From: Rhodospirillaceae bacterium
Lineage (GTDB): Bacteria; Pseudomonadota; Alphaproteobacteria; UBA8366
Direction of reading: 5' to 3'
Assembly: GCA_002716125.1 (NCBI GenBank)
Contig: PAZH01000050.1
Location: 35,687-99,686, forward strand
Length of the DNA: 64,000 bases
Shown here: one piece after another, positions 17,829 through 27,424 of the stretch
Layout of the letters: the number at the start of each line of letters is the position of its first letter
How positions within the stretch are numbered: the stretch's first letter is position 1
Notes under the pieces: model-generated
Databases searched by the model: none
Told to the model about the DNA's origin: nothing
The model's input: the letters and a program-made list of their open reading frames with translations, nothing else
Made by a program: the position numbers and the translations under genes

Positions 17829-18009
17829 GTCGCGCTCCATCTAATTCAATCGCGGTTGTGTTGTGAGACTGTATGGCGTTTTGGTCAAGATGAGGTGCTG
17901 AATATCGATCCCGCGACGGCATAGTCTGCGGCGCAACAATGCATTCGCGGCAGGAATTGCTGCACCGGAGACCCGCGTTCGTGGGCGAAGATGATTACGA
18001 AAGCCGAAT

Positions 18010-18876
18010 TCAGGCGGCAACCGGCGGAATGATGTGTTGTGCTGGATCCAGTTTGATGATCATGCGCTTAACCAAGCGGTTCTCTTCGTTTGGAAATGCA
18101 TCCCGGGCGTGGAGGGCGACCGCATTGTCCCAAAGCACCAGATCGCCCGTCCGCCAATCGTGTTCGTAGACATTTTCCGGTCGGACCGTATGTGCGAGTA
18201 GCTCGTCCAACAGGCTGTCGGCTTCGTCCTGGGGCATGCCCTCGATACCGACAACGGTGCCGGGATCGATATAAAGCGCCTTTCGACCGGTCGCCGGGTT
18301 CACATTCACCAGCGGATGTTTGACGTCCGGCGTCTCGCCAATACGGCGCGCGCGGTCGTGGTTATCGTCCTCTTTGGTGACGGTGCCGGCGCGCGCGCGG
18401 TAACTAAAAGTGCCCACCAGGGCATCGATGGTGTTCTTCATGCTGTCCGACAGTGTCTCGTAGGCTCGGTAAAGGCTGGCCCAACGGGTGCCGCCGCCGT
18501 TCGCCGGTACTTCGACCCCATAGAGAAAGCAACCGGTGACCGGTTCTGCGTAGTAGGATTGATCCGTGTGCCAGGTCAGGCCCTTATTCGCGAGGCCGCC
18601 GAGCGGTTCGCCGTCTTGGCCCCGCATGTTGGAGAGGATGATGACTTCGTCGTAGGTCGAGAGCCAATGGGTCTCCGCGTAGATGCTGGGGTTGCCGATC
18701 AGGCGTCCGAAATCGAGGAGTTCACGTTCCGATAAGGATTGCCGGCGAAACACCAGGACTCCGTGCTCGCGATAAGCTTCGCGAATTGCCTGTGCGTCAT
18801 CGCCGGTCGGCGTTTCCCATAAGGCGGTGTTCTTCACTTCGCAGGCAAAACTGCCGTCGGCGGATACGAAGTCCAT
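18010..18876 (-). CDS. TauD/TfdA-family Fe(II)/2-oxoglutarate dioxygenase
   Basis: 288 residues with GGGAG before ATG 18876. The iron ligands are H103-x-D105 in WHTDQSYY and the distal His in LHARDAF, with a following Arg (ENRLVKRM) for the 2-oxoglutarate carboxylate. VLVFRRQ near 40 is typical of the family. These enzymes hydroxylate taurine, phenoxyacetates, betaines and similar compounds. It follows the beta-lactamase-fold gene by 24 bases and precedes the HAD gene by 181 bases, in which I see no gene. Confidence 0.9.
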   Translation of the reverse strand: MDFVSADGSFACEVKNTALWETPTGDDAQAIREAYREHGVLVFRRQSLSERELLDFGRLIGNPSIYAETHWLSTYDEVIILSNMRGQDGEPLGGLANKGLTWHTDQSYYAEPVTGCFLYGVEVPANGGGTRWASLYRAYETLSDSMKNTIDALVGTFSYRARAGTVTKEDDNHDRARRIGETPDVKHPLVNVNPATGRKALYIDPGTVVGIEGMPQDEADSLLDELLAHTVRPENVYEHDWRTGDLVLWDNAVALHARDAFPNEENRLVKRMIIKLDPAQHIIPPVAA

Positions 18877-18900
18877 ACTCGGTCTCCCGTTTCCGGAATG

Positions 18901-20094
18901 TCATATCGATTCTAGTGCCAGGGCCTCGTAAACCAAGGGACGCAAATCGCTGCGGATCGTGTAGGTACGGGACGGCATGAATTGCGTAAAGAAGATAGCG
19001 ATAAGGTCGGCGACGGGATCGATCCAGAAATAGGTGCTGGCCGCGCCCGACCATCCGTAAATGCCCTTGTTACCGTAGCCGACGCGTTCAGGGTCGAGGA
19101 CAACAGAGAACCCGAGACCGAAACCCATGCCACGCCAATCGAGGCCGCCGAACTCCGTTGCGCCCATATCGCCCATATCGCCGTCGAGATGATTTGCCGT
19201 CATCAGGTCGACGGTTTCAGGTTTCAAGATTTGGATATCGTCGAGCGTTCCGCGATTTCGGAGCATCAGACAAAAGCGCAGATAATCGTCCATCGTCGAT
19301 AATAGACCGCCGTTGCCTGATTTATAGGTTGGAACCGCGAGATAGCGACTGGTCGCCGGCATATCGATCGGACGGATCGGCGCTTCGCCGTCACGGGTGT
19401 AGTTGCCGGCAAATCGCGGCACCATTTCCGGCGGCAGATGAAAACCGGTATCCGGCATGCCGAGCGGCTCGAACATTTCTTCGCGAAGAAAAACATCAAA
19501 GGGCCGGCCGTCGATCACTTCGACGAGGTGGCCGACAACATCCGTTGCCATGCTGTACTCCCAGCGCGTGCCGGGTTCGAACAGCAGGGGTTTATCGGCG
19601 AGGCGGCCAATGACCTCGGCGAGGTTTCCTTCGCTTCGCGATCCATTCACGCCGTCAGCGACGTAAAGCTCTCTCAGCGGATGTTCGGAGAACGCCGGTA
19701 AAATAAGGCCCGATGTGTGATTTAAAAGATGCCGCAGCGTGATCTGGCCCGCGGCGGATACATGGTCACCGGCCGGGTGGTAAAGCGTCATCTCGCGAAA
19801 TTTCGGCAGAAAGCGTGCGATAGGATCGTCTAGATCGAAGTGTCCGCGATCCCAAAGCATCATCAGCGCGACACTCGCGACCGGCTTTGTCATCGAATAA
19901 ATGCGGAAGATTGTATCGCGCGAAACAGGGGTATCGCTCTCTAGGTCTTGTACGCCTTTAAACATCGTGTGGCGCTCGGCGCCCTGCTGCCACAACAACA
20001 AAGAACAGCCGGCGATTTTTCTTGCTGAGATATAGTCGTCGAAGTGTCGGTCAATTTTTTGAAGGCCGTCATTGGAAAAGTTTGCGTTGTTCAT
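18901..20094 (-). CDS. Serine hydrolase, beta-lactamase/class C fold (EstB-like)
   Basis: 397 residues from ATG 20094; a GTG directly before it is also possible. The nucleophile motif is S67-M-T-K70 in FRIYSMTKPVAS, and the second motif begins WEYSMATDV, with Tyr-Ser as in EstB-type esterases. No signal peptide is seen, so it is likely cytoplasmic, unlike true beta-lactamases. Likely activity is ester or amide hydrolysis of a small molecule. It heads the operon with TauD, HAD and Lrp genes and is divergent from the aminotransferase. Confidence 0.88.
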   Translation of the reverse strand: MNNANFSNDGLQKIDRHFDDYISARKIAGCSLLLWQQGAERHTMFKGVQDLESDTPVSRDTIFRIYSMTKPVASVALMMLWDRGHFDLDDPIARFLPKFREMTLYHPAGDHVSAAGQITLRHLLNHTSGLILPAFSEHPLRELYVADGVNGSRSEGNLAEVIGRLADKPLLFEPGTRWEYSMATDVVGHLVEVIDGRPFDVFLREEMFEPLGMPDTGFHLPPEMVPRFAGNYTRDGEAPIRPIDMPATSRYLAVPTYKSGNGGLLSTMDDYLRFCLMLRNRGTLDDIQILKPETVDLMTANHLDGDMGDMGATEFGGLDWRGMGFGLGFSVVLDPERVGYGNKGIYGWSGAASTYFWIDPVADLIAIFFTQFMPSRTYTIRSDLRPLVYEALALESI

Positions 20095-20202
20095 CACTTG
20101 CGCTCGGTCGCCGATTGGATCGGTCCCAACTTACCCCTTCGATATCATGCGTGTCGAACCTACTATCTCTAAGAGCAAGTTAGGGATTAAGGGGAGGCCG
20201 TT

Positions 20203-21585
20203 ATGAACGACGTATTCGAATTCTCGAACCGTCATAAGGATCTGATGGCGCGGGACGAGGAATATGTCCTCGGTTGGCGGTATGAGCCGCAAGTCGTGTT
20301 TGAGCGCGGCGAGGGCGTTCGGATTTTTGATGTCGACGGCAACGCTTATTACGACTTGAGTTCCGGCATGATGAGTTTGACCCTCGGGCACGCGCATCCG
20401 GAGCTGGTCGAGACGATCAAAGACATGGCGGATCGGTTCATTCACCAATCCGCGTGGTATTCCAATCCGTGGTGTATCGAGTTTGCGGAATTGCTGGCGA
20501 CAACCTTACCGGGCGATTTGAAAGTGCTGAATTGCGCGGTGACAGGGTCCGAGGCGAATGAAATCGCCATGCGCATGGCACTGGGCGCCACCGGCGGCTT
20601 CGATATTTGCTCTATGGTGCGCGGCCTGCACGGCGGGTCTTTGGCGGCGGAGGCGATGACGTCGGTCGGCGGCGCGCGGCGGCGTGGCCTCGGACCCCTG
20701 ACCATGCCGGCCCGGTCAAATTGCATCGTACCGGCGTTTTATTATCGGGCACCGGTCGACGATCCCGATCAATGGGACGAGATCAGCCTGCGCATGACCG
20801 AGGAGCTGATCGAATACACAACCTCGCAAGAAGTCGGCGCCTTGATGCTGGAGCCGATCGCCGTGCCGGGCGGTATGATCGTGCCGTCGAAGCGCTGGTT
20901 GCAGGGCATTCGCGAGATCGCCGACCGCTGGGGGGCGTTGCTGATCTTCGACGAGTGCCAGTTGGCGCCGGCCCGCACGGGAACGTTTTGGGGGTTCGAG
21001 CCCTATGACGTGGTCCCCGACATCGTCACTTTCGGCAAGGGCTTGTCGGCCGGATTTGCGTTCTGCGGTACGGTGACGACGCCGGAGATTGCGGAACGTT
21101 CGCGCGGCACAAAGGGGCTTCCCTGGGCCGGTACCTATTCGCAGGACCCGCTTCCCTCAGCGGTTGCCTTGAAACAGTTGCAGATTGTGTTGCGGGACGA
21201 TCTCGCGGGACACGCCGCAACTGCAGGCGCGTTTCTGGAGAAGCGGCTCGCTGAACTGACCGAAAAGTATGAATGCATCGGCGACATCCGCGGGCGGGGC
21301 CTCTATCGAATGATGGACATTGTGACCGACGGAAAGTCGAAAGAACCCGACGCCGAAATGGGCGAGGCCATCCGTTATCATGCGATGGCGGAAGGCGTAA
21401 CGATGATCGTTGTGAAGAATTATGCCCGCATATGTCCGCCTACCATCGTGACCGAGGCCGAACTCGATGACATTGTCGGGCGGCTCGACACGGCAATCGC
21501 GCGCGCGGTACGCGGCGAGCCGGTGCCGACAAATCTTTCGAACTCCAGCTCCCTGGCAACGAACGACGGTGCGAAGCGCGGTTGA
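20203..21585 (+). CDS. Class III PLP-dependent aminotransferase
   Basis: 460 residues, GGGGAGG site. Fold-type I features: DGNAYYDLSSGMMSLTLGHAHPE near 43-65, TGSEANEIAMRMA, the cofactor Asp in LIFDECQLAPARTG, and the Schiff-base Lys in TFGKGLSAG. The DECQ form and general layout recall 2,2-dialkylglycine decarboxylase and related omega-aminotransferases. The amino donor and acceptor cannot be told. It is divergent from the beta-lactamase-fold gene across about 105 bases, and the lipoprotein gene begins 2 bases after its stop. Confidence 0.9.
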   Translation: MNDVFEFSNRHKDLMARDEEYVLGWRYEPQVVFERGEGVRIFDVDGNAYYDLSSGMMSLTLGHAHPELVETIKDMADRFIHQSAWYSNPWCIEFAELLATTLPGDLKVLNCAVTGSEANEIAMRMALGATGGFDICSMVRGLHGGSLAAEAMTSVGGARRRGLGPLTMPARSNCIVPAFYYRAPVDDPDQWDEISLRMTEELIEYTTSQEVGALMLEPIAVPGGMIVPSKRWLQGIREIADRWGALLIFDECQLAPARTGTFWGFEPYDVVPDIVTFGKGLSAGFAFCGTVTTPEIAERSRGTKGLPWAGTYSQDPLPSAVALKQLQIVLRDDLAGHAATAGAFLEKRLAELTEKYECIGDIRGRGLYRMMDIVTDGKSKEPDAEMGEAIRYHAMAEGVTMIVVKNYARICPPTIVTEAELDDIVGRLDTAIARAVRGEPVPTNLSNSSSLATNDGAKRG

Positions 21586-21587
21586 TC

Positions 21588-22748
21588 ATGAAACTGAAAC
21601 ACCTGTGTATCGCTTTCGCCGTTCTGATGGTGGCGGGATGTGGTGGGCCACCCAGAATTACCGATACGACGGTGCCCTGGACCAATCTCGCGATTGCGCG
21701 CGCGTTCTCCGTCGATCTTGATGTACCCGCCGACAAGTTCACCGTGCAAAACTTGTCTGTCCGGTATACGCGCCAATTCTGGCCGGGTGAGACGGCCGCG
21801 AATACGGCGGTTATCGGCAGCGTGCAGAATACGGGTTCCTTTGCTTTCACGCCGCCGCTTGCGAATACCTATCCAACCAGCCACACGGTATTTTACCGCT
21901 GGGTTGCGACATTGGTCGGGACGAGCCCGGGAGCAGTGCCTTTTACGCTCATGACTCCATTAAAGCGGTTTGTTGTCGGATGCACGCAGGCCGATACGGA
22001 TACGCAGCTTGCAAACGTGATGGCGACGCATAGCGTCAACTTCTCGACGACGACACCACACCTGCGGCCGACTCAACGACTGCTGGGCTATCGCGGCGAA
22101 CCACACGAAAGATCCGTTATTGCCGGAAACGGTTACGCGTTGTCACGACGGGTCGTAGAGGTCGTGGCGGATACGATCCAGCCGGGCGGCACCGGTGGAC
22201 TGTTCGATCCACCTGTTTTGAATGAACCATCGCTCTTACTGTTTGCTCCGCGACAGCGTGCGAATGGCGAGGCAATCGCGGATTATCTTGCAGATATGCG
22301 GGACCCGACTTCGGCGAATAATCCGTACACACTGATCGGTGTTGCCTATACGACCGGATATGATCCGGACGCGCGGCCGCTCCTTGGGTGTGTTCCGTCC
22401 GATGCGTGGTTTGTCCATGAAGCGGGTTATCACTTGCGGGACGGCCGGATGCGGTTTTCGCCGATTACGGATGGGCAAACCGGGACCGCCGGAAACCCCG
22501 CGCCGGACTTACCCATTCCCGGTAACGCGACTCTTTGGCACCCGAGACTCTGGGATTTGCATGTTTGGTTTGATCCAGCGGGCGGTCCGCCAATCCTCTC
22601 GATATTCGAGCCGAACACGGAAACCACACCGGATGACCCGACCGATCCGCCAAATTTTAGGGCGAGTGTCGCGCGAGGTCTTTTTATGCCGAACGGTCCG
22701 CCGGGTGCGCCGATCTTTACGTTCTTCCGTCCCCAGACGTTTGAATAG
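21588..22748 (+). CDS. Lipoprotein of unknown function
   Basis: 386 residues from ATG 21588. A signal sequence with lipobox VAGC puts the lipidated Cys at 18. No domain is recognised. The mature part is rich in Pro, Thr and Gly, has many predicted beta segments, and contains Cys133 and a later Cys in LLGCVPSD that could pair. It begins immediately after the aminotransferase stop but without a clear ribosome site, so coupling is possible. The HAD gene follows after 4 bases. Confidence 0.75.
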   Translation: MKLKHLCIAFAVLMVAGCGGPPRITDTTVPWTNLAIARAFSVDLDVPADKFTVQNLSVRYTRQFWPGETAANTAVIGSVQNTGSFAFTPPLANTYPTSHTVFYRWVATLVGTSPGAVPFTLMTPLKRFVVGCTQADTDTQLANVMATHSVNFSTTTPHLRPTQRLLGYRGEPHERSVIAGNGYALSRRVVEVVADTIQPGGTGGLFDPPVLNEPSLLLFAPRQRANGEAIADYLADMRDPTSANNPYTLIGVAYTTGYDPDARPLLGCVPSDAWFVHEAGYHLRDGRMRFSPITDGQTGTAGNPAPDLPIPGNATLWHPRLWDLHVWFDPAGGPPILSIFEPNTETTPDDPTDPPNFRASVARGLFMPNGPPGAPIFTFFRPQTFE

Positions 22749-22752
22749 ACCC

Positions 22753-23409
22753 ATGACGGCGGTAATTTTCGATTGCGACGGTGTGTTGGTCGACAGTGAG
22801 GTATTGGCCCTCGAAATCGAACTGATAAGCCTGAAGGAGATCGGGCTCGAATTCGATATAGAGGCGTATCAAAAGCGGCATTTGGGCACGACCTCAGCAG
22901 AGTTCTTCCGCGAGATCGAAGCCGACTACCGAGCCAAGTTCGATGCGCCCTTGCCCGATGGGTTTCGCGAAACCATTGGTAAACGATACCGGGAAGCGTT
23001 CTCGACCCGCCTCCAAATTATTGACGGTGTGCATGATCTCCTGTCGTCGCTCGACTGTCCGGTCGCGGTCGCGTCCGGATCGTCGCCGGAAGGGCTTGCC
23101 GTAAAGCTGGCGCAAGTTGAGATTGCGGCGTTCTTCGGCGAGCATGTGTACTCCTCCCATCAGGTTGAGCGGGGCAAGCCGGCGCCGGATCTTTTTCTAT
23201 TCGCAGCCGGTGCCCTGGGTATTTCGCCCGCGGATTGCATCGTCGTAGAAGATAGCGCAAAGGGCATCAGAGCCGCTGTGGCCGCTGGCATGCGCGCCGT
23301 GGGTTTCACCGGGGGCGGGCATTGCCTTGCCGGTCATGGGACTGGTCTTCTGGAAGAAGGAGCGGACCTGGTGATCGACCATATCAGCGAGCTTAAAACG
23401 CACCTTTGA
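22753..23409 (+). CDS. HAD-superfamily phosphatase, beta-phosphoglucomutase-like
   Basis: 218 residues from ATG 22753; the reading frame upstream lies inside the lipoprotein gene and is not real. Motif I is FDCDGVLVDSE with nucleophile D7 and general acid D9. Motif II is VASGSSPEG. Lys of motif III is in RGKPAPDLFL. The acidic pair of motif IV is VVEDSAKGI. The cap-1 domain spans about 16-80. It is a phosphatase or mutase acting on small phosphorylated metabolites such as phosphoglycolate or sugar phosphates. Confidence 0.9.
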   Translation: MTAVIFDCDGVLVDSEVLALEIELISLKEIGLEFDIEAYQKRHLGTTSAEFFREIEADYRAKFDAPLPDGFRETIGKRYREAFSTRLQIIDGVHDLLSSLDCPVAVASGSSPEGLAVKLAQVEIAAFFGEHVYSSHQVERGKPAPDLFLFAAGALGISPADCIVVEDSAKGIRAAVAAGMRAVGFTGGGHCLAGHGTGLLEEGADLVIDHISELKTHL

Positions 23410-23462
23410 CATTCCCGCGCGAATGACGACATTCGGCACCGCAACACCTTAGGGAGCCTACA

Positions 23463-24380
23463 ATGAAATTCGCAATTCTCGGTGCCGGGGCGGTCGGCGG
23501 TTATTTTGGAGCGCGTCTCGCAGAGGCAGGCGAAGACGTGACGTTCATGGCGCGTGGCGCACATCTGGAAGCGATCCGCAGCACCGGCCTTCGGATCGAA
23601 AGCGAGAACGGCGACGCACATATTCATCCAGCTCAAGCGTCGGAAGATCCGGCTGAGGTGGGCCCTGTCGACTATGTGCTCTTTGCCGTAAAGCTCTTTC
23701 AAACAGAAGAAACGGCTGAGTTCGCGAAACCCCTGGTGGGTCCGAATACAACGCTCGTCGCCCTTCAGAACGGCGTCGAATGTGCGAATGTACTTTCCGC
23801 CGTACACGGCAAAGAGAAGGTCCTCAACGGTACGAGCTATATTGCAGCCGTTATCGCAGAGCCCGGTTTGATCCGGCAGACGGGAACCTTTGCCTCTTTC
23901 GCCTTCGGCGAGCAGGACGGCACGATGTCGGATCGCGGACAGCGGCTGAAAGAAGCCGCGGATAAGGCCGGCCTCAACCCGACATACTCGTCGAATGTCG
24001 AATCCCTTGTCTGGATGAAGTTTTTGCTAATCGCGACAATGTCGAGCATCACGACGTCGACGCGGAAACCCATCGGCGAACTGCGGGACGATCCGGATAT
24101 CCGGCCGGTGATCGTGGCGTCGCTAGAGGAATCGATTGCGGTCGGCCGGGCGATGGGTGTCGATTTGCCCGAAGATGCGATGGAACAGCAACTGAAACGT
24201 ATTGCTGATTTCCCGGCGGCCATGGTGGCGTCGATGTATCACGATCTGCACGCTAACAAGCCGACGGAGTTGGAATGGATGTCCGGTGCGGTCCGGCGAT
24301 TCGGTAAACAGTGCGGCATTCCAACGCCGACGCATGACGCGTTTTACGCCATTCTCAAACCTTACCGGGACGGCGCGTAA
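23463..24380 (+). CDS. 2-dehydropantoate 2-reductase-like (ApbA/PanE family)
   Basis: 305 residues, GGGAG site. The NADP-binding start is KFAILGAGAVGGYFGARLAEAG. The Lys of the active site is in VLFAVKLFQTEE, NGVE follows in ALQNGVECAN, and the C-terminal helical domain has the WMKFLLIATMSSIT and PTELEWMSGAV segments of ketopantoate reductases. It could be PanE itself or one of the many paralogues in organisms with diverse 2-ketoacid chemistry. No pantothenate gene is adjacent, so the paralogue is as likely. Confidence 0.85.
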   Translation: MKFAILGAGAVGGYFGARLAEAGEDVTFMARGAHLEAIRSTGLRIESENGDAHIHPAQASEDPAEVGPVDYVLFAVKLFQTEETAEFAKPLVGPNTTLVALQNGVECANVLSAVHGKEKVLNGTSYIAAVIAEPGLIRQTGTFASFAFGEQDGTMSDRGQRLKEAADKAGLNPTYSSNVESLVWMKFLLIATMSSITTSTRKPIGELRDDPDIRPVIVASLEESIAVGRAMGVDLPEDAMEQQLKRIADFPAAMVASMYHDLHANKPTELEWMSGAVRRFGKQCGIPTPTHDAFYAILKPYRDGA

Positions 24381-24501
24381 AACAAATCTCCCCTTTTTTC
24401 TTGCATCCGGGTTCAACCATTGGGACCATGGATTACATAAATATATGTAAGCGCCGACTCGAATTGGCGATGCGAAAAGAAACTGTATCAGGGGGATTTT
24501 T

Positions 24502-26526
24502 ATGTCAGGAAAAGCGCCTTCCGGACCACGCTGCGCGGCGATCGTTGGACCCTATCTGAGCGGTAAGACGTCGCTTCTCGAAGCTCTACTATATACATGC
24601 GAAGCCATTCCACGGCTCGGCTCTATTAAGGAAGGAAACACGGTCGGTGACTCCTCCGACGAGGCCCAAGCTCGGCAAATGAGTACGGAATTGAATATCG
24701 CGTCCGCAACGTTCCTGGATGAGGAATGGACGTTCGTCGATTGCCCCGGTTCCGTCGAGTTTTTGCAGGAATCGCGCGCTGCGCTGATGGCGGCTGATGT
24801 CGCGATCGTCGTCTGTGAACCGGAGTCCAGCAAAGCGCTTATGTTGGCGCCCGTGATGCAGTTCCTCGATGCGCACGACATTCCCCGCATGCTCTTCATC
24901 AACAAGATGGACCATTCCTCGGAAACCGTGCGCGAGATCCTGGCGGCTTTGCAGGTTGTTTCCTCGAAGCCTTTGGTACTGCGGCAAGTACCGATCCGCG
25001 ATGGCGACAATGTGACGGGCTATGTCGACCTCGTGTCCGAGCGGGCTTATGAATATGAGCCCGGCAAGGCTTCGAAGCTGATCTCGATTCCGGATTCCGT
25101 CCAGGATCGTAATGAGGAAGCGCGCCAAGAGATGTTGGAATCCCTCGCCGATTTCGATGATGACCTGTTGGAGCAACTTCTCGAAGACAACGTTCCGCCG
25201 AGCGACAAAGTGTATGACTTGCTCGGTGACGATTTGCGGAACGATTTGATCACACCGGTCTTCCTCGGGGCGGCAGAGAACGACAGCGGCGTTATGCGTC
25301 TAATGAAAGCGCTGCGCCACGAAGCGCCCGAAGTCGAGCAAACCTTGGAGCGTTTGGGCGGTGCGGATGGCGAGACGGTGGTACAAGTCTTCAAGACGTA
25401 CCACATGCCGCACGCGGGCAAAATGTCCGTTGGACGTGTTTGGAAAGGCGCCGCCAAAGACGGGATGACCTTTGGGGCACATAAGATCAGTGGTCTGAAC
25501 AGTCTGATGGGCCACGATGCGAACAAGATATCGTCGGCGAATGCCGGAAGTGTCGTTGCGATGGGTCGGATGGATGATGTCCATACCGGCATGACATTGA
25601 CCGAACAGGGCGAGTCCGATGCGATGCCATGGCCGGATGCATTGGCGCCCGTGTACTCCATGGTTGCCGTCCCCGATAAGCGAGAGGACGAGGTGAAGCT
25701 GTCGACCGGCATTGCCCGGTTGATGGAGGAAGACCCCTCGATCTCCTCAAGCCACAATGAAGATACGCACGAGAACGTCTTGTGGGGACAAGGCGAGATT
25801 CATCTGCAGGTGCTGGGACAGCGTTTAAAGAGCCGATTCAATACCGCGGTCACGATGCGTCGGCCCCGCACGCCTTACAAGGAAACCATTAAGAAGGCCA
25901 TCCAACAGCATGCCCGGCACAAAAAACAGTCGGGCGGACATGGTGAGTTCGGCGATGTGCATCTCGACATCAAGCCGAAACCGCGTGGTGCCGGATTCGA
26001 GTTTTCCGAATCGATTTCGGGCGGTGTTGTGCCACGGCAGTACATTCCGGCCGTCGAAGCGGGTGTGAAGGAGTACTGCACGGAAGGGCCGCTCGGTTTC
26101 CCCGTTGTAGACCTCTCCGTCAATCTTTTCGACGGACAACATCATGCTGTCGATAGTTCGGATATGGCGTTCCGGCGCGCCGGTATTTTGGCGATGAAGG
26201 ATGCCTTGCCGAACTGCGGGCCGGTTTTGTTGGAGCCGATTTGCAGCGTCAACATCGCGATTCCCAATCAGTACACGTCAAATGCGCAATCCATTGTCAC
26301 GAAGCGGCGTGGACAAATACTTGGCTTTCAGGCGAAGGAAGGTTGGCCTGGTTGGGACGAGGTGCAGGCCAATATTCCGCAATCCGAGCTACACGATCTG
26401 ACGATTGATTTACGGTCTCAGACGATGGGGATCGGCACGTTTTCGTGGTCATTCGATCATATGGCCGAGCTGACTGGACGTGCGGCGGACGACGTGATCG
26501 AGCAACAAAAAGTCGCTGCTCAGTAG
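24502..26526 (+). CDS. Elongation factor G-like GTPase
   Basis: 674 residues, with GGGGGA before ATG 24502. The P-loop is GPYLSGKTSLLEAL near 16, G3 is DCPGSVEFL, and G4 is NKMD. EF-G domains II to V follow, with GEIHLQVLGQRLK and the C-terminal FQAKEGWPGWDEV region. Compared with true EF-G the P-loop lacks the AHIDHGKT form, G3 is DCPG rather than DTPGH, and the switch I RGITI motif is not visible. Paralogues of this kind are widespread in Alphaproteobacteria and their role is not established. It is not in a str operon, and the hydratase gene follows. Confidence 0.9.
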   Translation: MSGKAPSGPRCAAIVGPYLSGKTSLLEALLYTCEAIPRLGSIKEGNTVGDSSDEAQARQMSTELNIASATFLDEEWTFVDCPGSVEFLQESRAALMAADVAIVVCEPESSKALMLAPVMQFLDAHDIPRMLFINKMDHSSETVREILAALQVVSSKPLVLRQVPIRDGDNVTGYVDLVSERAYEYEPGKASKLISIPDSVQDRNEEARQEMLESLADFDDDLLEQLLEDNVPPSDKVYDLLGDDLRNDLITPVFLGAAENDSGVMRLMKALRHEAPEVEQTLERLGGADGETVVQVFKTYHMPHAGKMSVGRVWKGAAKDGMTFGAHKISGLNSLMGHDANKISSANAGSVVAMGRMDDVHTGMTLTEQGESDAMPWPDALAPVYSMVAVPDKREDEVKLSTGIARLMEEDPSISSSHNEDTHENVLWGQGEIHLQVLGQRLKSRFNTAVTMRRPRTPYKETIKKAIQQHARHKKQSGGHGEFGDVHLDIKPKPRGAGFEFSESISGGVVPRQYIPAVEAGVKEYCTEGPLGFPVVDLSVNLFDGQHHAVDSSDMAFRRAGILAMKDALPNCGPVLLEPICSVNIAIPNQYTSNAQSIVTKRRGQILGFQAKEGWPGWDEVQANIPQSELHDLTIDLRSQTMGIGTFSWSFDHMAELTGRAADDVIEQQKVAAQ

Positions 26527-26555
26527 CGGTCCAAAAATACGAGGAGAAGACACGT

Positions 26556-27332
26556 ATGACCGATGTTTCGGCGGCCGCGGCCGCGCTTGTATCTGCGCGG
26601 CGCGAAGGCCATGTTATGGATGAATTGCCGGGTGGCATGCCGGCAAACCTCGACGAGGCGTACGCGATCCAGGACGGAATTGTCGCTGGCATGGGGGAGG
26701 CTGTGGCGGGCTGGAAAGTCGCCTTCACCAATAAGCCAGGTCAGGAGAAGATGGGCGTGCCGGGTCCGGGTGCCGGGCCCATTTTTGCGTCTTACGTGCT
26801 GGAAAGCCCGGCAAAGGTCGCCATGCCGGACCCCGGATTGCGGATCAGCGAATGCGAGTTCGCTTTCCGCCTTAAAGCCGACTTACCGTCGAAGGACAGC
26901 GATTATACCGACGACGATATCGCCGCGGTCGTCGGCTCTGTCCATCCGGCCATCGAAATCGTCAACCGTCGACTGTCGAGCGCTATCCCGATGAGCGGCG
27001 TGGCGGTAATCGTCGACCATGGCGGCAACGGTGCCTTTGCCTACGGCACCGGGACAGAAGACTGGCAGTCCATCGACTATGCGAACCATCACGTTCGCCA
27101 AATTATTAACGGCGAGGAGAAGGCGTCCGGGACGGGGCAAAACGTCATGGACGGCAATCCGATCGGCTCGATCACGTGGCTCGCCAATCATTTAAAGCCT
27201 CGTGGGTTCGGCTTGAAAGCGGGAGACTGGATTTCAAGCGGCAGCGCCGCCGATATGCTCCCGGTGCCCGCCGGCGGTACGGTAAAGGGCGATTTCGGTA
27301 CGCTCGGCAGTGTCGAAGTCGACTTCGGCTAA
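26556..27332 (+). CDS. 2-keto-4-pentenoate hydratase/FAA hydrolase-family protein
   Basis: 258 residues from ATG 26556, GAGGAG 10 bases upstream. It matches the MhpD branch: DEAYAIQDGIV, GWKVAFTN, then the metal site region ISECEFAFRLKADL and HPAIEIVNRRL, and IGSITWLANHL near the end. In that branch the enzyme adds water to 2-hydroxypenta-2,4-dienoate in meta-cleavage of aromatics or decarboxylates 4-oxalocrotonate. No other meta-cleavage gene lies next to it, so the substrate is open. Confidence 0.88.
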   Translation: MTDVSAAAAALVSARREGHVMDELPGGMPANLDEAYAIQDGIVAGMGEAVAGWKVAFTNKPGQEKMGVPGPGAGPIFASYVLESPAKVAMPDPGLRISECEFAFRLKADLPSKDSDYTDDDIAAVVGSVHPAIEIVNRRLSSAIPMSGVAVIVDHGGNGAFAYGTGTEDWQSIDYANHHVRQIINGEEKASGTGQNVMDGNPIGSITWLANHLKPRGFGLKAGDWISSGSAADMLPVPAGGTVKGDFGTLGSVEVDFG

Positions 27333-27424
27333 GCTCACTTCCGCCTCACGGAAGCTTGACTTTGTTCGGCTGGCGGAAACGCGTAGGTATTTAGCCACAT
27401 TCTAATATACCGAAGGGTTGGGTC

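Noticed and set aside
17829..18009. A short plus-strand frame (from 17939) in the spacer before the TauD gene
   Set aside because: It runs into the antisense of the TauD-family gene, has no ribosome site and no family likeness.
22339..22752. Upstream extension of the HAD phosphatase
   Set aside because: It is another frame of the lipoprotein gene; the HAD motif FDCDG must be near the N-terminus, as it is from ATG 22753.
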